Source: Rhizobiaceae bacterium MnEN-MB40S (GTDB taxonomy: Bacteria; Pseudomonadota; Alphaproteobacteria; Rhizobiales; Rhizobiaceae). Taken from it: a stretch of 64,000 nt of DNA. Numbering within the stretch: position 1 is the stretch's first letter; the number at the start of each line of letters is the position of its first letter. The notes under the pieces were generated by a model. That model was not told the DNA's origin. It made no database searches and saw only the letters and a list, made by a program, of their open reading frames with translations. The translations under genes were made by a program, and so were the position numbers. Below, one piece after another: positions 52,784-61,299 of this stretch. The stretch spans positions 124,001-188,000 of the forward strand of contig BRLC01000014.1 of NCBI GenBank assembly GCA_024343425.1, given 5' to 3'.

Positions 52784-54103
52784 TTAGTCGAGTGCTTTGA
52801 GGACGCCGCCAAGCGTGTCGATGATGAAATCGATATCGGATTTCTCGACGATCAGGGGCGGCGAAAGCGCAATGATGTCGCCGGTGGTGCGGATCAGCAG
52901 TCCCTTGTCGTAGGCGTCGAGGAAAGCCTGGAAAGCGCGGCGCGTCGGCTCTCCTGCAATCGGCTCCAGCTCAACCGCGCCGACAATCCCGATGTTTCGG
53001 ATATCGATGACATGCGGCAGGCCTTTGAGCGAATGCAGCCCGTCTTCGAAATACCCGGCAAGTTCGGCGCCGCGCGTGAGCAGCCCCTCTTCCTGATAGG
53101 TTTCCATCGTTGCGATACCGGCCGCCGACGCCATCGGATTGCCGGAATAGGTGTAGCCGTGGAAGAACTCGATGACGTGCTCCGGACCAGTCATGAACGC
53201 GTCATGGATCTCGTTCTTCACGAACACGGCGCCCATTGGAATGACGCCGTTGGTCAGACCCTTGGCCGTGATCATGATATCGGGCACAACGCCGAAATAA
53301 TCCGCGGCGAACGGCGCGCCCAGACGGCCATAGCCCGTGATTACCTCGTCGAAAATCAGCAATATGCCGTGCTTGTCGCAAATCTCGCGCAGCTTCTGCA
53401 GGTAGCTTTTGGGAGGGACGAGCACGCCGGTCGATCCTGCGACGGGCTCGACAATGACGGCGGCGATGGTCGAGGCGTCATGCAGTCCGATGATCCTCTC
53501 CAGTTCATTGGCCAGTTCTGCGCCGTGTTCCGGAATCCCTCTTGTAAAGGCGTTGCGCTGCAGGTCATGCGTGTGGGGCAGATGATCGACCCCGGTCAGG
53601 AGCGTGCCGAACATCTTGCGATTCGGGACGATGCCGCCAACCGAAATGCCGCCGAAATTAACGCCATGATAGCCGCGTTCGCGCCCGATCAGCCGGAAAC
53701 GCGATCCGTCGCCCTTCGCGCGATGATAGGCGATCGCCGTCTTGAGCGCTGTCTCGACCGATTCGGAACCGGAGTTCGTGAACATCACGTGGTCTAGCCC
53801 GGTCGGAGACATGGCGACGAGTTTCGACGCGAGCTCGAAGGCTTTGGGATGGCCCATCTGGAACGCCGGAGCATAGTCCAGCTCTCCCGCCTGCTGGCGA
53901 ATCGCTTCGACGATTTTCGGGCGATTGTGACCGGCGTTGACGCACCAGAGACCCGACGTCGCATCCATAACCTGACGGCCATCGGACGTCGTGTAGTGCA
54001 TCCTGTCGGCGCTCACGAACATGCGCGGGTTCTTTTTGAACTGCCGATTTGCGGTGAACGGCATCCAAAAGGCTTCTAGATTGTTTGTGGCTGAAATATT
54101 CAT
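52784..54103 (-). CDS. Class III omega-aminotransferase, beta-alanine:pyruvate type
   Basis: The 439-residue PLP enzyme has DATSGLWCVNAGHNRPKIVEAI, FTNSGSESVETALKTA, RGYHGVNFGG, the aspartate in LIFDEVITGYGRLG and the PLP lysine in MITAKGLTNGVIPMGAV. The sequence LWCVNAGHNR is characteristic of beta-alanine:pyruvate transaminases. It converts the beta-alanine from pyrimidine breakdown to malonate semialdehyde. GAGG lies 8 bases before the ATG. It is the first gene of the operon, behind the RutR-like box at 54185. Confidence 0.92.
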   Translation of the reverse strand: MNISATNNLEAFWMPFTANRQFKKNPRMFVSADRMHYTTSDGRQVMDATSGLWCVNAGHNRPKIVEAIRQQAGELDYAPAFQMGHPKAFELASKLVAMSPTGLDHVMFTNSGSESVETALKTAIAYHRAKGDGSRFRLIGRERGYHGVNFGGISVGGIVPNRKMFGTLLTGVDHLPHTHDLQRNAFTRGIPEHGAELANELERIIGLHDASTIAAVIVEPVAGSTGVLVPPKSYLQKLREICDKHGILLIFDEVITGYGRLGAPFAADYFGVVPDIMITAKGLTNGVIPMGAVFVKNEIHDAFMTGPEHVIEFFHGYTYSGNPMASAAGIATMETYQEEGLLTRGAELAGYFEDGLHSLKGLPHVIDIRNIGIVGAVELEPIAGEPTRRAFQAFLDAYDKGLLIRTTGDIIALSPPLIVEKSDIDFIIDTLGGVLKALD

Positions 54104-54184
54104 GGATCCAACCTCGATTATAGGCAGAGGGCTCTGCCTTTTTTACAGTGAATCGGCCCGCTTCCCGTCGTTAAACGAAAAAAC

Positions 54185-54200
54185 TTGACTGATTGGTCAA
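54185..54200. promoter_or_regulatory. RutR-type operator
   Basis: TTGACTGATTGGTCAA matches the RutR consensus TTGACCA-NN-TGGTCAA with two mismatches in the left half. It lies between the divergent aminotransferase operon (82 bases away) and the rutR-like gene (160 bases away). The DNA-binding helices of the encoded regulator support the assignment. Confidence 0.8.
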
Positions 54201-54359
54201 AATGTAGGCTAGAAGAGCGTGTAAAGACGGTCAAGGGCTTTGTTGAACAAGCGAAGCACAACTGTGTTTTGGGCGTTCCCGGCACGTCGTATTCGCGCCG
54301 TTTCGGGTTTCGAGGGGGAGACTGGAAGCCGGCCTGAAGCGCCGCCGCCACGGGAATGA

Positions 54360-54995
54360 ATGACACAGACAAAAACAAAGACAACCCGAATTCAGGAAAT
54401 TAATCGCGGCATAATCCTGGACGCTGCGCTTGAAGTATTTTCAGCCTACGGTTTCCGCGGGACGACCATCGACCAGATCGCCGAAAAAGCGGGCATGTCG
54501 AAGCCCAACCTGCTCTACTACTTTCCACGCAAGGAAGACATCTACGTCAACGTGCTGGAAAAAACGCTCGACGACTGGCTGACGCCGTTCCGTCATATCG
54601 ACGCGAAGGGCGATCCGCTGGACGAACTGGCGAAATATATCATCGCCAAGCTGAAACTGTCAGAATCCCGGCCCGAAAGTTCACGGGTGTTCGCCAATGA
54701 AATCCTGCACGGCGCGCCGGCGATCGGCGACTTCCTGCAAACGCATCTCCGACAGATCGTCGATCGCAAGATCGCCGTCATACGCACATGGATCGATGAA
54801 GGCAGACTTGCTCCCGTCGATCCACATCATCTTATTTTCATGATCTGGGCCACGACCCAGCACTACGCCGATTTCAAGGTGCAGATCGGCGCGGTTGTGC
54901 CTGACAGGGTTGAGGACGAGGATTTCTACGAAGAGACCGCCGCCGCGATCATCACCATTCTTTTCAATGGGATCAGACCGCGTCAGGATTACTGA
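54360..54995 (+). CDS. rutR: TetR family pyrimidine-responsive regulator RutR
   Basis: The 211-residue protein has a TetR helix-turn-helix (residues 19-60: ILDAALEVFSAYGFRGTTID, QIAEKAGMSKPNLLYYFPRKE) and a C-terminal domain very close to RutR (RLAPVDPHHLIFMIWATTQH followed by YADF). RutR releases DNA when it binds uracil or thymine. It is divergent from a pyrimidine-catabolic operon with a RutR-like box between them. Its ribosome site is weak (GGGAATGA just before the ATG). Confidence 0.93.
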   Translation: MTQTKTKTTRIQEINRGIILDAALEVFSAYGFRGTTIDQIAEKAGMSKPNLLYYFPRKEDIYVNVLEKTLDDWLTPFRHIDAKGDPLDELAKYIIAKLKLSESRPESSRVFANEILHGAPAIGDFLQTHLRQIVDRKIAVIRTWIDEGRLAPVDPHHLIFMIWATTQHYADFKVQIGAVVPDRVEDEDFYEETAAAIITILFNGIRPRQDY

Positions 54996-55085
54996 AACCG
55001 GCAGTCTCATTACACAACTTTAATTTGAACAATTGCGGTGCGATTTCCACCTGTATCCTGTCACGCCAAACAGGAGGACAGGACA

Positions 55086-55235
55086 ATGTTGAAATCCTTT
55101 GCAGACAGCAGAATTCGCCGAAACACACGTGAAATACAGGGCATACTTTCAAAGTCGCCTCGCCTTTCGGAACGCGACGTCTCCCGCCTGCGACAACTCG
55201 ACTCGAACTTTCACTTCTGGAAGCGGCTCACCTGA
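55086..55235 (+). CDS. Small basic protein of 49 residues, unknown
   Basis: A near-ideal ribosome site (AGGAGGACAGGACA) precedes an ATG opening 49 codons. The protein is arginine-rich, with helix-forming segments (DSRIRRNTREIQG and SERDVSRLRQLDS), and ends with FHFWKRLT. Its end is related to the next gene, which ends DHFRKRLSW. I do not recognise a family; the pattern faintly recalls DUF1127-type proteins of alphaproteobacteria. It follows rutR by 90 bases. Confidence 0.65.
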   Translation: MLKSFADSRIRRNTREIQGILSKSPRLSERDVSRLRQLDSNFHFWKRLT

Positions 55236-55289
55236 GCGGACGCCACTTCGGCCCGCTTGGCTCAATCAATCAATGCAGGAGATTCTACG

Positions 55290-55442
55290 ATGTACATAAC
55301 ACTCGAAAAAAGCCGCCATGGCGAAAACAATGGGCAAGGAAAGCCTGCTTCTCCGAGACCGGCTGAACGGCCTTCAAAAGAGTCGCACTATCTCGACAAG
55401 CTCGAGAGGATCGACCATTTCCGCAAGCGGCTCTCATGGTGA
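55290..55442 (+). CDS. Small basic protein of 50 residues, probable paralogue of the preceding one
   Basis: AGGAG lies 8 bases before the ATG. The protein begins MYITLEKSRHGENNG, has a proline/serine-rich middle and ends YLDKLERIDHFRKRLSW. The tail repeats the HF-x-KRL pattern of the small protein 54 bases upstream, so the two probably arose by duplication and are co-transcribed. Function unknown. Confidence 0.6.
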   Translation: MYITLEKSRHGENNGQGKPASPRPAERPSKESHYLDKLERIDHFRKRLSW

Positions 55443-55495
55443 CGCCAACAGGCCACGGCGTCTCAAAAGATTGCGGCGACCTGCAAGACACGCAA

Positions 55496-56452
55496 TTAAA
55501 GATCCGGAGCAAATGCAATCACCAGAAGTCCAGCGAGGATGACAATTGCTCCGGCCAGGATCGGGAGATTCGCCCAGCCATGACCGAGCATCCCTTCATA
55601 CAGGATAACGAACACAGGCGTCATCAAGCCGTAGGTCAGAACCTTTGACGCCGGCAACCGGACGGACGCGAACTGAATCAGGAAGAACGTGACCGCTGTG
55701 GTCATAGTCGCCAGATAGACGATGCCGATCCAGGCGACCAGCGGAAGCGCAATCCAGTCGGTCGTAAAGACCTCGCCAAATCCGTAAGCGAATATCACCA
55801 GAAACGTCGCCGCAGTGGTCCAGAAGGTCGAAAGCAGGATGGGTTCGCCGCGATTGAACTTTTTGACCAGAGGCGCATAGGCGGCGTGGCACATACAGCC
55901 AAAAAGAAACAGCAATTCAACATAGCCGATATCGAAGGTCAGGATGGCCTCCAATTTGCCGCCAAATATCACCCAAATCGAACCACAAGCCGCAACCAGG
56001 ATCGAGGCGAGAACAATCGGACGCGTGGTCTGACGCAGGAAAAGATAACCAAAGCCCGTGCTCATCAACGGCGTCAGGGTAAAGATCGCGCCGGTTACAA
56101 GCGGGCTGGCCGTCTTCAGCGCCACAAACATTGTGACGAAATAAACAGACATCAGACCGCCAAGGACAAAGAAGCGCCAGCCCGCCTTTTTCGGCAACGA
56201 CAAACGGCGCAAACCAAGCAGAACGATCACGGCCATGACAACCGTACCCAACAGGAACCGCATCGCATTCAGGGCCACGGGATCGACATAGGGCGCAGCA
56301 AGCGAACCGAGCGAGAAGGACCAAGCGACAAGAGCCGCGAACAGCACCATCGCCGCATGGCCGAGCAGCTTCTGCCGGCCTACCGCGAGTTCGTTGGCGG
56401 CGAAGGTTTGCGCGCTGCCCGTCTTCAAGATCGATCTACTCCCCGCCTCCAA
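55496..56452 (-). CDS. EamA/DMT superfamily transporter
   Basis: This roughly 318-residue protein has ten predicted transmembrane helices in two EamA repeats (MVLFAALVAWSFSLGSLAAP ... FLLGTVVMAVIVLLG and HAAYAPLVKKFNRGEPILLS ... PVFVILYEGMLGHGWANL). The family exports amino acids, nucleobases or other metabolites. The start is uncertain: the outermost codon is a TTG, and another TTG at 56428 has GGGGAG about 10 bases upstream. Substrate unknown. Confidence 0.85.
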   Translation of the reverse strand: MEAGSRSILKTGSAQTFAANELAVGRQKLLGHAAMVLFAALVAWSFSLGSLAAPYVDPVALNAMRFLLGTVVMAVIVLLGLRRLSLPKKAGWRFFVLGGLMSVYFVTMFVALKTASPLVTGAIFTLTPLMSTGFGYLFLRQTTRPIVLASILVAACGSIWVIFGGKLEAILTFDIGYVELLFLFGCMCHAAYAPLVKKFNRGEPILLSTFWTTAATFLVIFAYGFGEVFTTDWIALPLVAWIGIVYLATMTTAVTFFLIQFASVRLPASKVLTYGLMTPVFVILYEGMLGHGWANLPILAGAIVILAGLLVIAFAPDL

Positions 56453-56542
56453 GATGCTGTTTCCAGCTCAGACCCATTAGACGGCGGCCGACTGACCGGC
56501 AAGTCTGAAAACAATAGCCAGTTTCAGAGCCGGCAATCGACT

Positions 56543-57658
56543 CTACTCGAAAACAATCGACGGCGCGCCGACCTCGCTTGTTCCGGTAAGGGAATCCCTG
56601 ATCTTTTCAGCAATCCGTCTATAGGCTTCGGCATGCGGACCGTCGGGCGCCGAAACAACGACCGGTTCGCCGGAATCGGAACTGACGCGGATATCCATGT
56701 GGAGAGGCACTTCGCCGAGGAACGGCACGCCGATTTTCTGCGCTTCTTCCCGCGCGCCGCCGTGACCGAAGATATCCGATCGCTCTCCGCAGGACGGACA
56801 TATGAAGTAGCTCATGTTCTCCACAAGACCGAGAACGGGCACGTCCACCTTGCGGAACATGTTGAGCCCCTTGCGCGCGTCCAGGAGGGCGAGATCCTGA
56901 GGCGTGGATACAATGACGGCCCCAGCCATGGGAACTTTCTGAGCCATGGTCAGTTGCGCATCGCCGGTGCCTGGCGGCATGTCGACGACCATGATATCCA
57001 GTTCGCCCCAGTCCACTTCTCTCAGCATCTGCGTCAGAGCGGACACGACCATCGGTCCGCGCCAGATCATCGGCGTCTCCTCTTCGACGAGAAAACCCAT
57101 CGACATGACCTTCAGACCGTAGGCCTGTTTCGGCGGGAGCTTTTCCTTGCCAGCGGGCGTTAGACGCCCCGTCGCTTTAAGCAGCCGCGGCACCGAGGGA
57201 CCATAGATGTCGGCGTCAAGCACGCCAACCCGCAAACCCAGCGACTGCAGTCCGAGCGCAATATTGACGGCGGTGGTCGACTTGCCGACGCCGCCCTTGC
57301 CGGAAGCAACGGCAATGATGTGGTCTACACCCGGAACGCCGGGTTTCGCCGCTGACGGCTGCGGTTGCGCCGCAGACGTTTGAGGCTGCGGGGACGGCGA
57401 TCCGCCCTTGCGCTCTGCGGTAAGCGCGACCATCGCCGATTCCACCCCGTCGATCGAGGTCACCGCCTTTTCGGCCGCCAGACGCATGGGCTCCAGAGAT
57501 GCGGCCATGTCGGAGGGAACGTTGATCGAGAAGAATACCTTGCCGTCGGCGATCAGAATATCGGAAACGAGCCCCTTCGAAACAATATCGCCGCCGATGG
57601 AAGCATGTCCGACTTCCCTCAGTCGCGCCAGAACCTGATCACGGGTCACGCTGGTCAT
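56543..57658 (-). CDS. apbC: Iron-sulfur cluster carrier protein Mrp/ApbC (NBP35 family)
   Basis: The 371-residue protein has an N-terminal MIP18/DUF59 domain (residues 1-85), a proline/glutamine-rich linker, and a deviant Walker P-loop ATPase domain (AVASGKGGVGKSTTAVNIALG, LDADIYGPSVPRLL, VVDMPPGTGD). The cluster-binding CxxC (ICPSCGERSDIFG) is near residue 280. It binds and transfers Fe-S clusters. It is divergent from the acpXL operon; no functional link is implied. Confidence 0.95.
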   Translation of the reverse strand: MTSVTRDQVLARLREVGHASIGGDIVSKGLVSDILIADGKVFFSINVPSDMAASLEPMRLAAEKAVTSIDGVESAMVALTAERKGGSPSPQPQTSAAQPQPSAAKPGVPGVDHIIAVASGKGGVGKSTTAVNIALGLQSLGLRVGVLDADIYGPSVPRLLKATGRLTPAGKEKLPPKQAYGLKVMSMGFLVEEETPMIWRGPMVVSALTQMLREVDWGELDIMVVDMPPGTGDAQLTMAQKVPMAGAVIVSTPQDLALLDARKGLNMFRKVDVPVLGLVENMSYFICPSCGERSDIFGHGGAREEAQKIGVPFLGEVPLHMDIRVSSDSGEPVVVSAPDGPHAEAYRRIAEKIRDSLTGTSEVGAPSIVFE

Positions 57659-57807
57659 TTGTCACTATCCTTCTTGCTCGGGCTTTGTCTTCGCAATAGT
57701 GCACTTGGCTCTGGGGCACAATGCCGCCAGGTCGGTCGAACACTCCTGCGGAACGCAGTACACCGCGACAAGCCCCAAAGTTCTTCGGATAAAGGGACAA
57801 CAGCCCA

Positions 57808-57836
57808 TTGGCTTTTGCATCCGTTTTTTCTATAGG
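57808..57836 (+). promoter_or_regulatory. Candidate sigma-70 promoter of the acpXL operon
   Basis: TTGGCT and TATAGG are separated by exactly 17 bases and lie 30 bases before the acpXL start, in the 207-bp gap to the divergent apbC gene. The spacing is ideal; the -10 hexamer is one base off consensus at two positions. Confidence 0.45.
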
Positions 57837-57865
57837 TCTCCGCTGACAATACCCAGAACAAGGAT

Positions 57866-58150
57866 ATGAGCGTGTCTGCCACATTCGACAAGGTTGCCGA
57901 CATCATCGCCGAGACCAGCGAGATCGATCGGGACACCATTACACCGGAGAGCCACACGATTGACGATCTTGGAATAGACAGCCTGGACTTTCTCGATATC
58001 GTATTCGCCATCGACAAGGAATTCGGCATCAAGATTCCACTTGAAAAGTGGACGCAGGAAGTCAATGACGGCAAGGTCGGCACTGAAGAATATTTCGTCC
58101 TGAAGAATCTCTGCGCCAAGATTGACGAGTTGCGCGCGGCAAAAGCCTGA
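57866..58150 (+). CDS. acpXL: Acyl carrier protein AcpXL for very-long-chain lipid A acyl chains
   Basis: The 94-residue carrier protein has the phosphopantetheine serine in [18 protein letters not shown] and a longer C-terminal part ([17 protein letters not shown]) than housekeeping AcpP. AcpXL carries the 27-hydroxyoctacosanoic acid precursor that is attached to lipid A in Rhizobiales. It heads the conserved order acpXL-fabZXL-fabF2XL-fabF1XL-adh2XL-lpxXL, all on the plus strand. Confidence 0.95.
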   Translation: MSVSATFDKVADIIAETSEIDRDTITPESHTIDDLGIDSLDFLDIVFAIDKEFGIKIPLEKWTQEVNDGKVGTEEYFVLKNLCAKIDELRAAKA

Positions 58151-58202
58151 CGGTTGATTGTAGCCGTCAGAACCGGATCATAGGCGGCGCCAGGCACAGC
58201 GA

Positions 58203-58694
58203 ATGTATCTCGAATATTTCCAGATGATCGATCGGGTGACGATGGTAGACGTCGCCGCCGGCAAGCTTGCGGCGTGCTCCACCACGCCTGCACAGAGCCC
58301 GGTATTCGAAGGTCATTTCCCGGGAATGCCGCTTGTGCCCGGAGTTCTTCTGATCGAGACCATGGCGCAGGCCAGCGGCATGCTGGTGCTGGCGACCAAC
58401 AATTTCGCCGCGATGCCGTTTTTGATGTCTGTCGACGGCGCCAAGCTGCGAACGTTCGTCGAGCCGCAGACGGAACTGGAAATCGAAGCCGTCCTCGAGC
58501 ATGAAGGCTCGGGATACGTCGTCACGAAAGCGAAGATCGCAAGCGGCGGGAAGCGCATATGTGACGCGCAGTTGAAACTGCGCACAGTCGATTTCGACAA
58601 CAACCCACATCTTGATATAGCAAGCCTCGCCGGCGTCGTACGGGATCGTGCGGCGGAAATCGGTTTGATGGCGGCAATGCAGGACAAGCGGTGA
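58203..58694 (+). CDS. fabZXL: 3-hydroxyacyl-ACP dehydratase FabZ-like (FabZXL)
   Basis: The 163-residue hot-dog-fold protein has the catalytic histidine in FEGHFPGMPLVPGVLLIETM and the glutamate of the same segment, as in FabZ. It should dehydrate the 3-hydroxyacyl-AcpXL during elongation of the C28 chain. Residues 130-163 extend beyond the core fold. The ATG at 58203 lies 52 bases after acpXL. Confidence 0.93.
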   Translation: MYLEYFQMIDRVTMVDVAAGKLAACSTTPAQSPVFEGHFPGMPLVPGVLLIETMAQASGMLVLATNNFAAMPFLMSVDGAKLRTFVEPQTELEIEAVLEHEGSGYVVTKAKIASGGKRICDAQLKLRTVDFDNNPHLDIASLAGVVRDRAAEIGLMAAMQDKR

Positions 58695-58710
58695 ACAGCG
58701 GGACTGGACC

Positions 58711-59913
58711 ATGACCAAAGCCGAAAACGACGTTGTCATCACCGGAATAGGAATAGTCAGTTCACTTGGCGTGGGCAGGCAGGCTCACCTGTCCGTGCTG
58801 ACAACCGGCGACACAGTGGAGCCGGTTCTCGATACCGAGAGTTTCGCGCCGTACCCGGTGCACCCTCTGCCCGAGATCAACTGGTCGGATCAGATCCCGC
58901 GGCGCGGCGACCAGCGGCAAATGGAAAACTGGCAGAGGATCGGCGTCTTCACAGCCGGACTGGCGCTTGACGACGCCGGACTGAAGGAGGACCTCGAAGC
59001 CTGTTCGACAATGGATATGGTGGTGGCCGCCGGCGGAGGCGAACGCGACATCTCCGTCGACACGATGATCGTCAATGAGGCCGCCAAGCGAAACGATCGC
59101 GACATGGTGCTCAATGAAAAGCTGACGACCGAGTTGCGGCCAACGCTGTTTCTGGCGCAATTGTCGAACCTTCTCGCCGGCAATATCTCAATCGTCCACA
59201 AGGTGACCGGATCCTCGCGGACATTCATGGGCGAAGAAAGCGCCGGCATCTCGGCCGTCGCCACACTGTTTGAACGCATCCGCGCGGGCCAGACGTCCCA
59301 TGCGCTGGTCGGCGGGGCCTACAACGCGCAGCGGCCCGACATGCACCTGGTGTACGAAGGCATGCAGACGCTCGAACAGGGGGCCTGGCGTCCCCTGTGG
59401 GAGCGCTCAGGCGACACCGGCGGAATTGTCACCGGCTCGGCGTCCGCCTTTCTCGTGATGGAGTCACGTGCTCACGCAGAAGCGCGCGGCGCAACCATCC
59501 ATGCCCGCATCGACGCTGTGGAGGGCGATCGCGGCAAACGCGACGAAGGCCGGATGGAACGCCGTCTCGAACGGATGGCCGACATCATCAAGGCGCCTGA
59601 CAGTCCCGACACGCTCGTCATGTCCGGCGCTTCCGGCGCACATGATCTGACGGAGCGCGAAAAGGCCTTTCTGGAGAGCCACTACGGATCCGGACTTCTG
59701 CGCGGCTATTCGGGCGTAATAGGCCACAGCATGGAAGCCCAGTTCCCGATCGGGATCGCTCTGGCGGCCACGGCGCTCGGTTCGCAAGGCCGCTTTGGGC
59801 GGTTCGATCCGGTTTCGGAAGGCGTAATGGCCAAGGCCGCCCGGCGGGCGGTTGTCACATCGGTGGGTTTCTATCACGGCGAAGGTCTTGCCGGTCTCGC
59901 AGCCGACCTCTAA
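58711..59913 (+). CDS. fabF2XL: Ketosynthase-like protein lacking the catalytic cysteine (FabF2XL)
   Basis: The 400-residue protein has the thiolase-type ketosynthase fold (VVITGIGIVSSLG at the start, GAYNAQRP, GYSGVIGHSMEAQFPIGIALAA, SVGFYHGEGLAGL). The nucleophile motif CASG is replaced by ESAG (glutamate 176), and the first histidine motif NAHGT is replaced by SGASG; the second histidine region VIGHS is kept. It therefore cannot be a normal condensing enzyme. By analogy with chain-length factors of polyketide synthases it may pair with FabF1XL to set the C26-C28 length; this is inference. Confidence 0.9.
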   Translation: MTKAENDVVITGIGIVSSLGVGRQAHLSVLTTGDTVEPVLDTESFAPYPVHPLPEINWSDQIPRRGDQRQMENWQRIGVFTAGLALDDAGLKEDLEACSTMDMVVAAGGGERDISVDTMIVNEAAKRNDRDMVLNEKLTTELRPTLFLAQLSNLLAGNISIVHKVTGSSRTFMGEESAGISAVATLFERIRAGQTSHALVGGAYNAQRPDMHLVYEGMQTLEQGAWRPLWERSGDTGGIVTGSASAFLVMESRAHAEARGATIHARIDAVEGDRGKRDEGRMERRLERMADIIKAPDSPDTLVMSGASGAHDLTEREKAFLESHYGSGLLRGYSGVIGHSMEAQFPIGIALAATALGSQGRFGRFDPVSEGVMAKAARRAVVTSVGFYHGEGLAGLAADL

Positions 59914-59965
59914 ATCTGGACTTAATTTGCCCCTAATAGCGGGCGCATTGTCAGCGGAGACGGTC

Positions 59966-61249
59966 ATGACCGCCAGCAAATACAGAGATCATCTGAACCG
60001 TCCGATCATAGCCGTGACCGGCATGGGCATTGTCACGTCCCTCGGACGCGGCAAGCAGGACAACTGGAAGGCCCTTACCGACGGCGTCTCCGGGATACAC
60101 GAAATAACGCGGTTTCCAACCGAAGGCCTTTCGACGCGCATCAGCGGCACGGTCGATTTCATGGATACCCCGAACTACGCCAGCGAAATTTCCTTCGCCA
60201 TGGCCGATTCCGCGACACGCGAAGCGCTCGACGAAGCTGGTATTGTGGGAGAATTCGGCGGCCCGCTATTCCTGGCCGCGCCTCCCGTCGAATATGAATG
60301 GGATCACAGGTTCCGCTTGGCCGACGAATATGGTTTCGCAGACGAAACCGACAACGCCTACGACATTTTCCTGAAGGCCATGCGGGCGCGTCCGCACAAG
60401 GACCTGACCCGCTCGGCCCTCTTTGGCGCCATCGCCGAGCGCTTGGCCGAAGTCTACGGCACGCGCGGCCTGCCCGTGACTCTTTCGACAGCTTGCGCAT
60501 CCGGCGCGACGGCGATCCAGCTCGGCGTCGACGCGATCCGCCAGAGACGCACGGACAAGGCGTTGACGGTTGCGACCGACGGATCGGTCAATGTCGAGGC
60601 GCTGGTCAGGTTCTCGCTGCTTTCGGCCCTGTCCACGCAGAACGACATTCCGGAAAAGGCTTCAAAACCCTTCACCAAGGATCGCGACGGCTTCGTCATC
60701 GCCGAGGGCGGCGCCGCCCTTGTGCTGGAATCGCTGGAAGCCGCAGAGGCGCGCGGCGCGAATGTTTTGGGCATCGTCCAAGGATACGGGGAAAAAGCCG
60801 ACCATTTTCACAGGACCCGCTCCTCACCTGACGGCGGTCCGGCGATCGCCACCGTCCAGGCAGCCTTGTCGGACGCGGGCATCGATGAATCCGGCATAGA
60901 CTATATCAACGCCCATGGCACCTCGACGCCCGAGAACGACAAGATGGAATATCTGTCGCTGTCGACCGTCTTCGGCGACCATCTGCCAAACATTCCGGTT
61001 TCCTCCAACAAGTCGATGATTGGCCATACATTGACCGCAGCCGGCGCCGTTGAAGCGATCTTCTCGCTGATGACTATCAGAACCGGAACGCTGCCGCCGA
61101 CCATCAATTACGAAAATCCGGATCCCGCCATCGAACTCGACGTTGTTCCGAATGTGAAGCGCGAAAAAGCGGTGAACACCGTCCTTTCCAACTCGTTTGG
61201 CTTCGGCGGACAAAATGCATGCCTTGTCATGGCGGCTGAACCGGCCTAA
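59966..61249 (+). CDS. fabF1XL: Beta-ketoacyl-ACP synthase II-like (FabF1XL)
   Basis: The 427-residue ketosynthase has a complete Cys-His-His triad: LSTACASGATAIQLG, INAHGTSTPENDK and SNKSMIGHTLTAAG. The ATG at 59966 has GGAG 6 bases upstream, so longer in-frame readings overlapping fabF2XL are rejected. It condenses malonyl-ACP with the growing acyl-AcpXL chain. It is the active partner of the cysteine-less FabF2XL encoded 52 bases upstream. Confidence 0.95.
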   Translation: MTASKYRDHLNRPIIAVTGMGIVTSLGRGKQDNWKALTDGVSGIHEITRFPTEGLSTRISGTVDFMDTPNYASEISFAMADSATREALDEAGIVGEFGGPLFLAAPPVEYEWDHRFRLADEYGFADETDNAYDIFLKAMRARPHKDLTRSALFGAIAERLAEVYGTRGLPVTLSTACASGATAIQLGVDAIRQRRTDKALTVATDGSVNVEALVRFSLLSALSTQNDIPEKASKPFTKDRDGFVIAEGGAALVLESLEAAEARGANVLGIVQGYGEKADHFHRTRSSPDGGPAIATVQAALSDAGIDESGIDYINAHGTSTPENDKMEYLSLSTVFGDHLPNIPVSSNKSMIGHTLTAAGAVEAIFSLMTIRTGTLPPTINYENPDPAIELDVVPNVKREKAVNTVLSNSFGFGGQNACLVMAAEPA

Positions 61250-61299
61250 ACGCGGTTCCTGACGAAGCCAATACCGAATAGCCGGGGAAACGCCGCCTT

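Noticed and set aside
58711..59913. FabF2XL as a pseudogene or sequencing error
   Set aside because: The frame is full length, the spacing within the operon is normal, and the rhizobial lipid A cluster regularly contains two FabF-like genes.
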